Positions 50,394 through 59,503 of a stretch of DNA of 64,000 bases are shown here, in pieces; position 1 is the stretch's first letter, and the number at the start of each line of letters is the position of its first letter. The stretch comes from Arthrobacter pascens. GTDB lineage: Bacteria > Actinomycetota > Actinomycetes > Actinomycetales > Micrococcaceae. Position numbers and translations under genes: made by a program. The notes under the pieces are model-generated. The model saw nothing but the letters and a program-made list of their open reading frames with translations. It ran no database searches and was not told where the DNA came from. The stretch covers positions 1,302,001-1,366,000 of the forward strand of contig NZ_JAUSWY010000001.1 of NCBI RefSeq assembly GCF_030815585.1. The letters are read 5' to 3'.

Positions 50394-51185
50394 TCAGTTG
50401 TCCCGGGGGGTCTTCCGCTCGGCCTCGGGTTCGTGCTCCTCGATGAACTCCTCAACAGGATCTGTTCCGAAGGCGGCCGCCTGGCGCTTGGCCGAAATGC
50501 CTCGAAGCACCTCGATGCCGATCGGAATCACGGAGACCAGCACAATCGCGATGAAAATGATGTCCAGGTTCTCCCGGACCCACGGCACCCTGTCGCCCAG
50601 GAGGTACCCGAGGAGTGTGACACCGCCGCCCCACAGGACCGCGCCGATAACGTTGAAGAGGAAGAACTTTTTCTTGTTCATCTGGGCAACGCCGACGATC
50701 ACCGGAACGAAGGTCCGGATGATCGGGACGAAGCGGGCCAGGATCAGGGCCTTGCCGCCGTGCTTTTCGAAGAAGGCATGTGCATTTTCGACATTTTCGC
50801 GCTTGAACAGGCGGGAGTTCGGCTTGTTGAAAATCGCAGGGCCGGCCTTTGATCCGATCAGGTAGCCGGTCTGGTTGCCGATGATGGCCGCGACGATGAT
50901 CAGCAGTGACAGCAGCCAGACGTTGAATTTGATGGTGTCCGTTGCCACCAGCAGGCCAGCTGTAAATAGCATCGAATCACCGGGGAGGAAGAACCCCACC
51001 AGCAGTCCCGTCTCGGCAAAGACGATGCCGCACACCAGCAGCACCACCCAGGGTGCCAGTGCGGGGTCGGCCAGGAAGACCTGGGGGTTCAGCCAGTCGG
51101 GCAGGAAGGAGGCCAGCTGCGGCTGGACCGGTCCTGCGCCGCCCAGCATGGGCACGGCAAGGTCGCTGATCGCAAGAAAGTTCAC
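50394..51185 (-). CDS. DedA family membrane protein
   Basis: A 263-residue integral membrane protein with about five helices. DedA/VTT motifs are FAETGLLVGFFLPGDSMLF and the basic reentrant-loop sequence ARFVPIIRTFVPVIVG. DedA proteins scramble lipids and act in membrane homeostasis. GTG 51185 lies 6 nt after a TANNNT box. The C-terminus is charged. Confidence 0.92.
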   Translation of the reverse strand: MNFLAISDLAVPMLGGAGPVQPQLASFLPDWLNPQVFLADPALAPWVVLLVCGIVFAETGLLVGFFLPGDSMLFTAGLLVATDTIKFNVWLLSLLIIVAAIIGNQTGYLIGSKAGPAIFNKPNSRLFKRENVENAHAFFEKHGGKALILARFVPIIRTFVPVIVGVAQMNKKKFFLFNVIGAVLWGGGVTLLGYLLGDRVPWVRENLDIIFIAIVLVSVIPIGIEVLRGISAKRQAAAFGTDPVEEFIEEHEPEAERKTPRDN

Positions 51186-51191
51186 TTACCT

Positions 51192-51197
51192 AGGGTA
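51192..51197 (-). promoter_or_regulatory. -10 box of dedA, leaderless arrangement
   Basis: TACCCT on the minus strand, with 6 nt to GTG 51185. Confidence 0.5.
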
Positions 51198-51225
51198 CTT
51201 GACCGGGGTGGGCGCTTTTCGGCGG

Positions 51226-51231
51226 TAAAGT
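51226..51231 (+). promoter_or_regulatory. -10 box of the exonuclease gene, leaderless arrangement
   Basis: TAAAGT ends 7 nt before GTG 51239. Confidence 0.5.
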
Positions 51232-51238
51232 GTGGGCC

Positions 51239-52253
51239 GTGGGTTTGGACTTTACGGCGATCGACTTTGAGACCGCCAATGGCTTCCGGGGTTCACCGTG
51301 CGCGGTGGGCCTGACCAAGGTCCGTGGCGGACGGGTGGTGGAGGAAGCATCCTGGCTGATGCGGCCACCCCGGAACCACGACCACTTTGACCACCACAAC
51401 GTCAGGATCCACGGCATCAGGGCCGAGGACGTTGCGGGCCGTCCCCGGTTCGGCGAACTCTTTCCCGAGATCGGCGCCTTCATTGGGAATGACATCCTGG
51501 CGGCCCCACAACGCCGCTTTCGATCTGGGCGTCATCCGTTCCGGTCTTGAAGTCTCCGGCCTGCCCGGTCCGGCCTACGACTACGTCTGCACGGTGATGC
51601 TTTCCCGGCGCTGCTACTCGCTGGTTTCCAATTCCCTGCCGTTTGCCGCCGAGGAAGCCGGCGTCCCGCTGGTAAACCACCACGACGCCGCCGAGGACGC
51701 CCGTGCGTGCGCCGGCATCCTGGTCGACATTGCTGGGAGAAACGGTGCCAACAGCATTGCGGAGCTGTACCTGTCGCTTGGCCTGGCATTGCCCCATCAG
51801 CAGGCCTTTGATCCGGCGCGTGATGCCCTGTCCAAGTCCAGCCTCACGGCTCTTGCCGGTGCCGCCGTCGGCGCCAACAGTGCCCCGGTCCGGGCCTTCC
51901 AGTCCGGCTGGCCTGAGGAAGGGTCCAACCCCCTGCCCAACGCCGACGCCGAGCCTGGCCATCCGCTGTATGGCCAGACGGTTGTCTTCACCGGACAGCT
52001 CTCCATGGCGCGGCCCGAAGCGAAAGTCCGCTCGGCCGAAGTGGGCGCCCGCCCGGAAAGCCGGGTCACCGCCCGCACCACCGTGCTGGTGGTGGGCGAC
52101 GGGTTTGTGGCCTCGGATCTCCGCTCCGGGAGACTGACGGGCAAGGCACGGCGCGTCCTGGAACTCCACGACCGCGGCCAGCCCATCGAGGTCCTCTCAG
52201 AAGGGGAGTTCCTGCAGATGGTGGGCGGTTACGCCGCCGCCGGGAGCGCCTAG
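51239..52253 (+). pseudogene. DEDDh exonuclease with C-terminal BRCT domain, frameshifted
   Basis: The first part (frame of 51239) reads MGLDFTAIDFETANGFRG, exonuclease motif I. The rest (starting near 51500) continues in the frame one base later with HNAAFDLGVI (motif II), DAAEDARAC (motif III) and the BRCT domain HPLYGQTVVFTGQL. One extra C in the run CCCC at 51504-51507 breaks the frame; with three Cs, GGCCCACAACGCC would give the intact AAHNAAFD. It is either a genuine inactivation or a homopolymer sequencing error. Intact relatives trim 3' ends in repair. The full length would be about 337 residues. Confidence 0.88.
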
Positions 52254-52324
52254 GGCCACCGCACTGCGAACGTTGCCCCTATTCATCTGGCGCAACAATC
52301 CTTCCCAGTCGGGAGGCAGGCTCC

Positions 52325-52330
52325 TAGCCT
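52325..52330 (+). promoter_or_regulatory. -10 box of the DUF4395 gene, leaderless arrangement
   Basis: TAGCCT ends exactly 6 nt before ATG 52337. Confidence 0.5.
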
Positions 52331-52336
52331 TGCAAG

Positions 52337-52888
52337 ATGAGCGAATCCACCAGCCTCCAACCAGCCGACGTCAAGGACAGTCCCGCGCCGGTCCGCTCCG
52401 GCGTGGATTGGCGCGCCGTGTTTGCCTTTCCCAATCCGGTCAACGAATATGCCGCACGGATTACCGCGGGCCTGGTGGTGCTGCTGGCGGCGGCCACGCT
52501 CTTATCCGGTTCCGGCTGGGGGCTGCTGGTAATTGCTGCAGGATTCTGGCTGCGGGTGCTGTTCGGGCCGCGGGTATCGCCTCTGGCACTGCTCTCAGTC
52601 AAAGTCCTGGCACCACGCCTGGGACGGACACGCCTGGTTCCGGGACCGCCCAAGCGCTTTGCCCAGGGAATGGGGGCGTTTGTTTCCACCACGGCCTTGG
52701 TCCTTTTTATTGCAGGGGCTGTTCCGGCTGCCTGGATCGTGCTGGCGGTGCTGATCGCTGCGGCGTCGCTGGAGGCATTTGCCGGCTTCTGCCTGGGCTG
52801 TGTCATTTTCGGCCTGCTGCAGCGCCGGGGACTGATTCCCGACGATGTCTGCGAGGCCTGCAACAACGTCTCACTCAGGAAGTCGTAA
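52337..52888 (+). CDS. DUF4395 membrane protein
   Basis: A 183-residue protein of unknown function with four hydrophobic segments (ARITAGLVVLLAAATLLSGS, WGLLVIAAGFWLRVLFG and two C-terminal ones) and the family core FPNPVNEYAARI...GPRVSPLALL. Two cysteine pairs are at the C-terminus (FCLGCVIF; VCEACNN). It converges on and overlaps by 14 bp the ADP-ribosylglycohydrolase gene. Confidence 0.85.
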   Translation: MSESTSLQPADVKDSPAPVRSGVDWRAVFAFPNPVNEYAARITAGLVVLLAAATLLSGSGWGLLVIAAGFWLRVLFGPRVSPLALLSVKVLAPRLGRTRLVPGPPKRFAQGMGAFVSTTALVLFIAGAVPAAWIVLAVLIAAASLEAFAGFCLGCVIFGLLQRRGLIPDDVCEACNNVSLRKS

Positions 52889-53966
52889 CACCCACCAGCA
52901 GATCTCCCATGCCCCGGATGACGTCCGGCGCTTCCAGTGCGTCCAGCCAGGCGGCCGGCAGGCACGATTCGCCGTAAAACGCTCCCAAAATGTTTCCGGC
53001 GATGGAAGCGGTGGAGTCGCTGTCCCCGCTGTGGTTGACGGCCAGGGTAACGGCCGCCCGGAAGTGCTCTTCCGCAGCAGCTGCGGTCGCTGCGGCATCG
53101 GGACCGGATGCTGTGGCCAGGACGGCGTAAAGCCCGACGGCGAACGCCTCCTCTGCGACCCAGCCCTCACCGAGCTCCCGCACCAGCTCCTCCGGGCCCA
53201 GGACCTGCGCACCAGCGAGGCGGACCGCAGCCTCCAGCCGTTCCGGCAGTTCGGGAGCGACGCCGTCGAGGCTGTGGACTTCCGCCAGGACCGCCGCCGC
53301 GGCCCCCTGAAGGCTGTCGCCGGACACCAGGCGGTGGATCAGCAGGCTGAAACTGCCGGCGCTCTGCCGGGCGGACGGATGTCCGTGCGTCAGCGAGGCG
53401 GCATCCGCACTCAACTTGTAGACGGCGTCGGGCGTAATGTGCGGGACCAGCCCGAACGGTGCGGACCGCATCACAGTGCCGCAGCCCTTGGACTCCGGAT
53501 TCACCGGACGGTAGAGCGTGCCCATTTCGCCGGTGGCCAGTCCGCTGAGGCAGGCGTTACCCGGGGCCCGGCGGTGCCTGAGCACCTCATGGCTGTCGAT
53601 CCACCGGGGCTGCGGTACGGGAGCTGAGGGCGGCGCGGCCACACCTTGGGTGGCCAGCCAGCGAAGATAGGCCAGCCACAGGCAGGCGTTGACGTCCGCA
53701 CCGACGCCGGAGTTCGCCCACTCGAGCGCCTCCACCAGACCGTCCACCGTGTATAGCGTCATCTGGGTGTCGTCCGAAAAGTGGCTGCCGCCGTCGAGCG
53801 CTGAAAAGTCCGTCAGCCCGCTGGCGCCGAAGCGGCGACGGATTGCCTCGATCGAATCGAACTCGACGGCGTAGCCGAGCGAGTCTCCCAAGGCCCCGCC
53901 CAGGAGACAGCCATGGATGCGGGACTCCAGCGAAGGGACGCCAACGGCGCCCGGATCAATGCTCAT
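52875..53966 (-). CDS. ADP-ribosylglycohydrolase family protein
   Basis: Removes ADP-ribose from proteins or small molecules. The 363-residue protein has the metal-binding segments GCLLGGALGDSLG, HFSDDTQMTL and NHSGDSDSTASIAGNILGA of the DraG/ARH family. ATG 53966 is supported by family length and a TANNNT box 7 nt upstream; a longer reading from 54149 gives a non-family basic N-terminus. The stop overlaps the convergent DUF4395 gene. Confidence 0.92.
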   Translation of the reverse strand: MSIDPGAVGVPSLESRIHGCLLGGALGDSLGYAVEFDSIEAIRRRFGASGLTDFSALDGGSHFSDDTQMTLYTVDGLVEALEWANSGVGADVNACLWLAYLRWLATQGVAAPPSAPVPQPRWIDSHEVLRHRRAPGNACLSGLATGEMGTLYRPVNPESKGCGTVMRSAPFGLVPHITPDAVYKLSADAASLTHGHPSARQSAGSFSLLIHRLVSGDSLQGAAAAVLAEVHSLDGVAPELPERLEAAVRLAGAQVLGPEELVRELGEGWVAEEAFAVGLYAVLATASGPDAAATAAAAEEHFRAAVTLAVNHSGDSDSTASIAGNILGAFYGESCLPAAWLDALEAPDVIRGMGDLLVGVTTS

Positions 53967-53973
53967 GACAGTA

Positions 53974-53979
53974 AATTTA
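53974..53979 (-). promoter_or_regulatory. -10 box of the ADP-ribosylglycohydrolase gene, leaderless arrangement
   Basis: TAAATT on the minus strand, with 7 nt to ATG 53966. Confidence 0.45.
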
Positions 53980-54118
53980 CCGTGGCGGGCACCACCGCCC
54001 GAACCGGGCGATAAGCTCGGATCAGCCAACGCCCAGACTCCGCTGGCAGAATGCAAGGCTGCAGGTGAGCATTTTCGTCCTCGTCTGTGCCACCCCCTAC
54101 GAAAAGGACCGCCCGAAT

Positions 54119-55084
54119 ATGACCACGCCTTTGCCCGACCACCCCGCACACAATGCCGAGCTGTTATCCGGCAGTGCTGCCGACGCCCGCCACGGACTGG
54201 TGTCCAGGCTGTCGGCAGAAGCGTTCGGCAGCCTGTTCCTGGTGGTCGCGGGGCTGGGAGTGCCGCTGTTCACGATTCCGCAGTCCAGTCCCTTGCCGGC
54301 CGCGCTCGCCGCAGGCCTGGCCGTCACCGCCGCCATGCTGGCCTTTGGCCACGTTTCCGGCGGCCACTTCAACCCCGCCGTGACCGTGGGCAACGCCATC
54401 GCCGGCAGGATCGGCCTTGGTGATGCAGCGGCCTACGTCGGTGCCCAGCTGCTGGGCGGGCTGCTGGGCGCCCTGGCGCTCTTCGGCATCCTGCGTACCC
54501 TGCCCAGCATTCAGGACAGCCGGACAGCCTTCGATACCGTGACCGCTGGTTTCGGTGAGCATTCCGTCATCCAGGCTCCACTCGCCGGGGTCCTCCTGCT
54601 GGAAGTACTCGGCGCCGCCGTACTGGTGGCGGTATTCCTGGGCAGCACGGCGCGGAACAACGTGAACAAAGCCGCCGCACCGGTTGCCGTGGGCCTCGCG
54701 TTTGCGGTGCTGCTGCAGCTGGGCCAGTCGGTGGGCAATGCCCCGTTCAATCCTGCCCGTGCCACTGCGTCTGCCTTGTTCAGCTCGAGCTGGTCACTGG
54801 AGCAGCTGTGGGTGTTCTGGGTGGCTCCGGTGGTGGGTGCAGCCATTGCCGGCCTGGTCTTCCGCGGATTTGCCGAAACTCCGGGCCCTGTCGCCGTCAC
54901 CGAAGACTTTGCCGATGGGGGCGCTGACGAGGAGTCCGACGACGATGATGATACCTCCGTGCCTGCGGCCGGTCCTGACGGCAGCGCGGCGCCCACGGCC
55001 GACCTTCCCGCGGATGCGCCGGACGCCGACCGCAAGGGTGGCCGCAACGAGGCGCAGGATTTCTTCGACGGAAAGCGCAACTGA
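54119..55084 (+). CDS. Aquaporin/MIP family channel
   Basis: A 321-residue membrane channel with six helices and two half-helices carrying the NPA pair: GGHFNPAVT (NPA 1) and APFNPARAT (NPA 2). The second-box residues leave water or glycerol both open. The C-terminal 60 residues are an acidic, charged tail (ESDDDDDTS) unlike typical AqpZ. ATG 54119 has AAAAGGA at 54101-54107; an earlier start at 54065 would add an unrelated N-terminus. Confidence 0.93.
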   Translation: MTTPLPDHPAHNAELLSGSAADARHGLVSRLSAEAFGSLFLVVAGLGVPLFTIPQSSPLPAALAAGLAVTAAMLAFGHVSGGHFNPAVTVGNAIAGRIGLGDAAAYVGAQLLGGLLGALALFGILRTLPSIQDSRTAFDTVTAGFGEHSVIQAPLAGVLLLEVLGAAVLVAVFLGSTARNNVNKAAAPVAVGLAFAVLLQLGQSVGNAPFNPARATASALFSSSWSLEQLWVFWVAPVVGAAIAGLVFRGFAETPGPVAVTEDFADGGADEESDDDDDTSVPAAGPDGSAAPTADLPADAPDADRKGGRNEAQDFFDGKRN

Positions 55085-55128
55085 GACTGCCTGCTGCGGC
55101 GGTTGCCCAAACTGTCAGTGGCTGCCGA

Positions 55129-55134
55129 TAGCGT
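55129..55134 (+). promoter_or_regulatory. -10 box of sbcD, leaderless arrangement
   Basis: TAGCGT ends exactly 6 nt before ATG 55141. Confidence 0.5.
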
Positions 55135-55140
55135 AGGAAT

Positions 55141-56328
55141 ATGCGGTTATTGCACACATCGGACTGGCATCTGGGCCGGTCGTTCCACGGCGTCGGGATG
55201 TTGGACGCGCAGCGGTCATTCGTTGACCAGCTCGTCGGCTCTATCTCCGAGCACGCCATTGATGTGGTCCTGATCGCCGGCGACGTCTACGACCGTGCGC
55301 TGCCGGGCGTGGACGTGGTCGGTCTGCTGGACGATGCCCTGGTCCGACTGACCGCCGCGGGTGCCAAAGTGGTGCTGACCAGCGGCAACCACGACTCCGC
55401 CATCAGGCTGGGCTTTGCCTCCCGCCTCCTGGAGCGGGGCGGTGTGCTTCTGCGCACCAGACTGGCTGACCTGGACCAGCCGCTGCTGCTGCCACTGGAG
55501 GAATCCCCATCGGGTGATGCCGTTCCCGGTGCCGTTCTGGCCATCTACGGCATTCCCTGGCTTGAACCCCGGCTGGTGGCAGAACAGCTGGGTGTGGACA
55601 CAGCCAGCCACTTCGACGTCACGCGGGCAGCCACGGATCTCATCCGTGCGGACCTGCAGCGGCGCGCCGTCCATGGCGCCGTCCATTCCGTGGTCCTGGC
55701 CCACACCTTTGCGAGCGGCGGCATCAGCTCCGACAGCGAACGGGACCTCAGCATCGGGGGAGTGGGGGCAGTGCCGCTCGATCTGTTCGACGGCTTTAGC
55801 TACACCGCGCTGGGCCATCTTCACGGCCGGCAGTCCCTGTCACCCCAAGTGCGGTATTCCGGTTCTCCGCTGGCGTATTCCTTTTCCGAAGCCAAGCACC
55901 AGAAAGGCAGCTGGCTTATCGACGTCGGCCCGGACGGGGTCACCCAGGTGGCCGAACTCCTCTGGGAAGCACCCCGGAAACTGGCAGTGCTGCGTGGAAA
56001 TATCGCAGAGCTGCTGGAATCAAGCGACTACGCCTGGGCGGAGGACGCCTACTGCCAGGTCACGCTGACTGATGCCCAGCGGCCGGCCCAGGCCATGGAA
56101 CGCCTGCGGGCCCGTTTCCCGGATACCTTGGTCCTCGGGTTCGATCCGCAGGGCGGGGCTGTGAAGGCTGCATCGAGTTACAGCAGCAGGCTGGCCGAAG
56201 CCGAGGATGACCTGTCCGTGTGCTGCGGATTCCTGGAACACGTTCGCGGGCGGGAGCCTGATGGTTCGGAACGGGCGGCCCTGGCCGCGGCCCTGGAGAA
56301 CGTCCGCCTCCAGGAGGCGTCACTATGA
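55141..56328 (+). CDS. sbcD: Exonuclease subunit SbcD (Mre11-like)
   Basis: Nuclease partner of SbcC; removes hairpins and protein-blocked ends. The 395-residue metallophosphoesterase has TSDWHLGR, IAGDVYDR, SGNHDSA, VLAHTF and GHLHGRQ (all five metal motifs). Its stop overlaps the sbcC ATG by 4 bp (ATGA). Confidence 0.95.
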   Translation: MRLLHTSDWHLGRSFHGVGMLDAQRSFVDQLVGSISEHAIDVVLIAGDVYDRALPGVDVVGLLDDALVRLTAAGAKVVLTSGNHDSAIRLGFASRLLERGGVLLRTRLADLDQPLLLPLEESPSGDAVPGAVLAIYGIPWLEPRLVAEQLGVDTASHFDVTRAATDLIRADLQRRAVHGAVHSVVLAHTFASGGISSDSERDLSIGGVGAVPLDLFDGFSYTALGHLHGRQSLSPQVRYSGSPLAYSFSEAKHQKGSWLIDVGPDGVTQVAELLWEAPRKLAVLRGNIAELLESSDYAWAEDAYCQVTLTDAQRPAQAMERLRARFPDTLVLGFDPQGGAVKAASSYSSRLAEAEDDLSVCCGFLEHVRGREPDGSERAALAAALENVRLQEASL

Positions 56329-59300
56329 GGATCCACCGGCTGAAGATCACCGCTTTCGGACCTTTCGCGAGTACGCAGGAAATCGACTTCGACAGACTCA
56401 GCGCCCATGGCCTCTTCCTTCTCAACGGGCCCACCGGCGCCGGCAAGACCAGCGTGCTGGATGCCATCTGCTACGCACTCTACGGCTCCGTTCCCGGTGC
56501 GCGCCAGGACGGCAAACGGCTTCGCAGCGATCATGCGGAGCCCGGCCTTGAGCCCGCTGTCAGCTGCGAGTTTTCGGCTCAGGGACGTCACTTCGAAGTC
56601 ACGCGTTCTCCTGCCTGGGAGAAACCCAGTGCCCGGGGCAAGAATGGTTTCACCACACAGCAGGCCAAGACCCTCCTCCGGGAACGGGTGGCCGGGGACT
56701 GGATCGAAAAATCCGGCCGCAACGATGAGGCCGGCGCGGAGATCACCGGCCTCCTGGGTATGGACCGGGAGCAATTCACCCGGGTGGTGATGCTGCCGCA
56801 GGGTGATTTTGCGGCCTTCCTCCGGTCCAAGGCAACGGACCGTCTGGAGCTGTTGCAGAAACTTTTCGGTACTCAGCGCTTTGAAGCAGTGGAACAGGAG
56901 TTGGCACTCCTGGCCCAGGCGGCCAGGAATGATGTATCACGGCTCAACAGGCAACTGGAGCTGCTGGCAGCCAGGGCCGAGGCCGAGGCATCAGCTCTGG
57001 GCCTCGACGAATCAGGGGCACCGCCCCTGGATGACGCTCTCAGCCGGATCGGGTGGCTGCAAGCAGCTGTGAGCGGCCGCGCCGCGGAACTGGCCGGCAG
57101 TGCAGATACGGCATCGGCCCTGAGCCTGGCCCGTACACGGCAGCTCCAGAGCGAGATGGCGCGGACGGACCGGCACCGACGGCTGGCGGCCGCCACGACG
57201 AGGAAGGCCGCGGCCGAAGCGGCGGCCCCCGTCCTCGAAGCACACGGAGCCCGTCTTGCACGGCACCGCCAGGCGGAAGTGCTGGGCGGGCAGCTGCGCG
57301 CTGTGGAAAATAGTGATGCCCAGCTGCGCACTGCACACGAAGCCATGGAATCGGCCTACACCCTGCTGCGGATGGCGGCGGAGGAGGACTCCGAACTGGG
57401 CCAGCTGGATGTAGACCTGGACGCCGCCTCTGAACTGAACCGTCTCCGGTCACTGCTGGCCGTCGTTGAAGCGAGGCTGCCGGACGAAGAGCGGCTCCAC
57501 TCGCTGTCCGCCCGACGCGTCACCCTTGGTAAAAAGCAGGAAGAACTCGCGAAGAGCGACATTGAACTTGCTGACCGCCTCAGTGCCCTGCATGCGGAGC
57601 GTGATGCCCTTTGCGACGCCCTGGCGCCACTGGCGGAGCTGGCAACGGCCGCTGTCCTGCACACCAAGGAAGCCGCCGCAGCCGATGAGCTGCTGGACGT
57701 TGTCCGTCGCCACCAATCAGCCATGACAACACTGGAACTGGCCCGGAAACGCCATGAGGTGTCCCGCGAGGAGCATCTGGACAGCAAGCGCCACTGGCTT
57801 GACCTGCGGGAAGAAAGGCTCGCGAATGCCGCGGCTGAACTTGCCGCGCAGCTGACAGACGGCGGGCGGTGTCCCGTCTGCGGAAGCCAGGAGCACCCGG
57901 CTCCGGCCGCGGCAGCTCCTTCAGCCCTGGGACTGGGCCAGGCGGAAAAAGCCGCCCACCAGGCATTCGAAGCCGCAGAGGCACAGCTGGCCAGGCACAG
58001 CACGGACCTGGCCGAGGCAAACCAGTTGGTCGCCGTACTGGCCACTCAAGGGGGCGACACTCCGGAGCAGGAAGCGCTCCAGGCCGCCGGCGCTGCCCGC
58101 CAGGCCGCCGCACGTTCGGAACAGGCAGCCGAAGAGCTGACCGGAGTACGGTTCCGGCTCGAGGACGTTGAGACCCGCATCGCCGCCGTCGGCTCAGCCA
58201 GGACCGCTGCCGAAGCTGAGCTCGCCCAGGTGAAGTCCACGCTCTCTGAGGTACTGGACCAGATTGCCAGCCTGGACGAGTCCCTGTCCGGGCTCCGGGG
58301 CGGCCGGCGTAGCCTCGCACAGCGGCTGCGGTCCCTGCAGGAGGCCGCGGGCACGCTCCAGAAGACTGTAGAGGCACAGACACAGCTGGACAAGGCCGGG
58401 GCGCGGGCCGCCGAAGCGCGGAAACAGCTGGACGCGGCCCTGCCTGAGGCCGGCTTCGAAACGGCGGAGGACGCCCGGGCCCAGCTGCTGGGAACGGCCG
58501 AAGCGGCCTCCCTTGAGGCCAAGATCCGGGCAGGCCACGATGAGCAGGCCCGTGTTGCGGAACTCTTCACTTCCGAAGAGCTCATACTGGCGCTGGAGGA
58601 ACAGGCGGCAAACCTTGTTCCAAGTGACATCCGGCTGGCAGAGGTCCGTGCAGATGCCGAACAGGCCGAACAGCACGCCCGCGAGGCGGGGCTGGCGGCG
58701 GGCATGGCTGCGCGGTGCCTGGAGACGCTGAGCGCCATCATGCAGGACTACGAGCAACTGGCCGAGTCTGGACGGAGGCCGCGGGAGCGCGCGCAAATGC
58801 TCACCGCCTTGGCCGATGCTGTCGGCGGACGGGGAGACAACAACTACCGCATGAGCCTGAACAGCTATGTCCTCGCGGCGCGGCTCGAACAGGTGGCCCT
58901 GGCGGCCTCAGAGCGCCTTGTGGCCATGAGCGACGGCCGGTACCTTCTTCAGCACACCGATGCCAGGGCTGCCCGCGGCGCCAAATCCGGGCTGGGCCTG
59001 GAAGTGGTGGACCAATGGACAGGGCACCGCCGGGATACGGCGACACTCTCCGGCGGTGAATCCTTCATGGCGTCGCTTTCCCTGGCGCTTGGACTGGCCG
59101 ACGTTGTTCAGCACGAATCGGGGGGAATCCAGATCGAAACGCTGTTCGTGGATGAAGGTTTCGGAAGCCTGGACGAGCAGTCCCTCGAACAGGTGATGGA
59201 CGCGCTCGAAGGCCTGCGTGACGGCGGCCGGGTCGTGGGACTGGTCAGCCACGTGGGTGAGATGAAACAGCGCATCGGAGCCCAGCTTCAAGTGGTCAAG

Positions 59301-59354
59301 GGCCGCAGCGGGTCCACGCTCCACATCTCCGACGCCGTATCACCGCTGTCCTGA
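56325..59354 (+). CDS. sbcC: Exonuclease subunit SbcC (Rad50-like)
   Basis: SMC-like ATPase that opens and tethers DNA ends. Of 1,009 residues, Walker A is NGPTGAGKTSVLD (about 34-46), long Ala/Glu/Arg/Leu coiled coils run on both sides of the zinc hook CPVCGSQEHP (about 516), and the C-terminal lobe has the signature TLSGGESFMASLSLALG (about 906) and Walker B LFVDEGFGSLDE (about 940). All catalytic features look intact. Confidence 0.96.
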   Translation: MRIHRLKITAFGPFASTQEIDFDRLSAHGLFLLNGPTGAGKTSVLDAICYALYGSVPGARQDGKRLRSDHAEPGLEPAVSCEFSAQGRHFEVTRSPAWEKPSARGKNGFTTQQAKTLLRERVAGDWIEKSGRNDEAGAEITGLLGMDREQFTRVVMLPQGDFAAFLRSKATDRLELLQKLFGTQRFEAVEQELALLAQAARNDVSRLNRQLELLAARAEAEASALGLDESGAPPLDDALSRIGWLQAAVSGRAAELAGSADTASALSLARTRQLQSEMARTDRHRRLAAATTRKAAAEAAAPVLEAHGARLARHRQAEVLGGQLRAVENSDAQLRTAHEAMESAYTLLRMAAEEDSELGQLDVDLDAASELNRLRSLLAVVEARLPDEERLHSLSARRVTLGKKQEELAKSDIELADRLSALHAERDALCDALAPLAELATAAVLHTKEAAAADELLDVVRRHQSAMTTLELARKRHEVSREEHLDSKRHWLDLREERLANAAAELAAQLTDGGRCPVCGSQEHPAPAAAAPSALGLGQAEKAAHQAFEAAEAQLARHSTDLAEANQLVAVLATQGGDTPEQEALQAAGAARQAAARSEQAAEELTGVRFRLEDVETRIAAVGSARTAAEAELAQVKSTLSEVLDQIASLDESLSGLRGGRRSLAQRLRSLQEAAGTLQKTVEAQTQLDKAGARAAEARKQLDAALPEAGFETAEDARAQLLGTAEAASLEAKIRAGHDEQARVAELFTSEELILALEEQAANLVPSDIRLAEVRADAEQAEQHAREAGLAAGMAARCLETLSAIMQDYEQLAESGRRPRERAQMLTALADAVGGRGDNNYRMSLNSYVLAARLEQVALAASERLVAMSDGRYLLQHTDARAARGAKSGLGLEVVDQWTGHRRDTATLSGGESFMASLSLALGLADVVQHESGGIQIETLFVDEGFGSLDEQSLEQVMDALEGLRDGGRVVGLVSHVGEMKQRIGAQLQVVKGRSGSTLHISDAVSPLS

Positions 59355-59373
59355 TCCAGGCGAACAGTCATAG

Positions 59374-59463
59374 CGCCCGGTCCTCGTCGTCGCGGCCGTC
59401 CTCAATGCCCTGGCAGTGCTGGGTGTGGCATCCGCCGTCGTAATCCGCCGGAACCGCGGCTGA
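59374..59463 (+). pseudogene. Possible 3' remnant of a membrane-protein gene
   Basis: After a stop (TAG 59371-59373) the frame runs to TGA 59461-59463 and encodes a 20-residue hydrophobic helix (VLVVAAVLNALAVLGVASAV) ending in VIRRNRG, the usual look of a transporter C-terminus. No start codon or upstream match exists. It lies between sbcC and iclR. This may be a deletion scar or chance; the stretch 59464-59503 shows nothing else. Confidence 0.35.
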
Positions 59464-59503
59464 GGAACGTGACTTAAGAACAGAACCTGGGCCACCATGG
59501 CCG

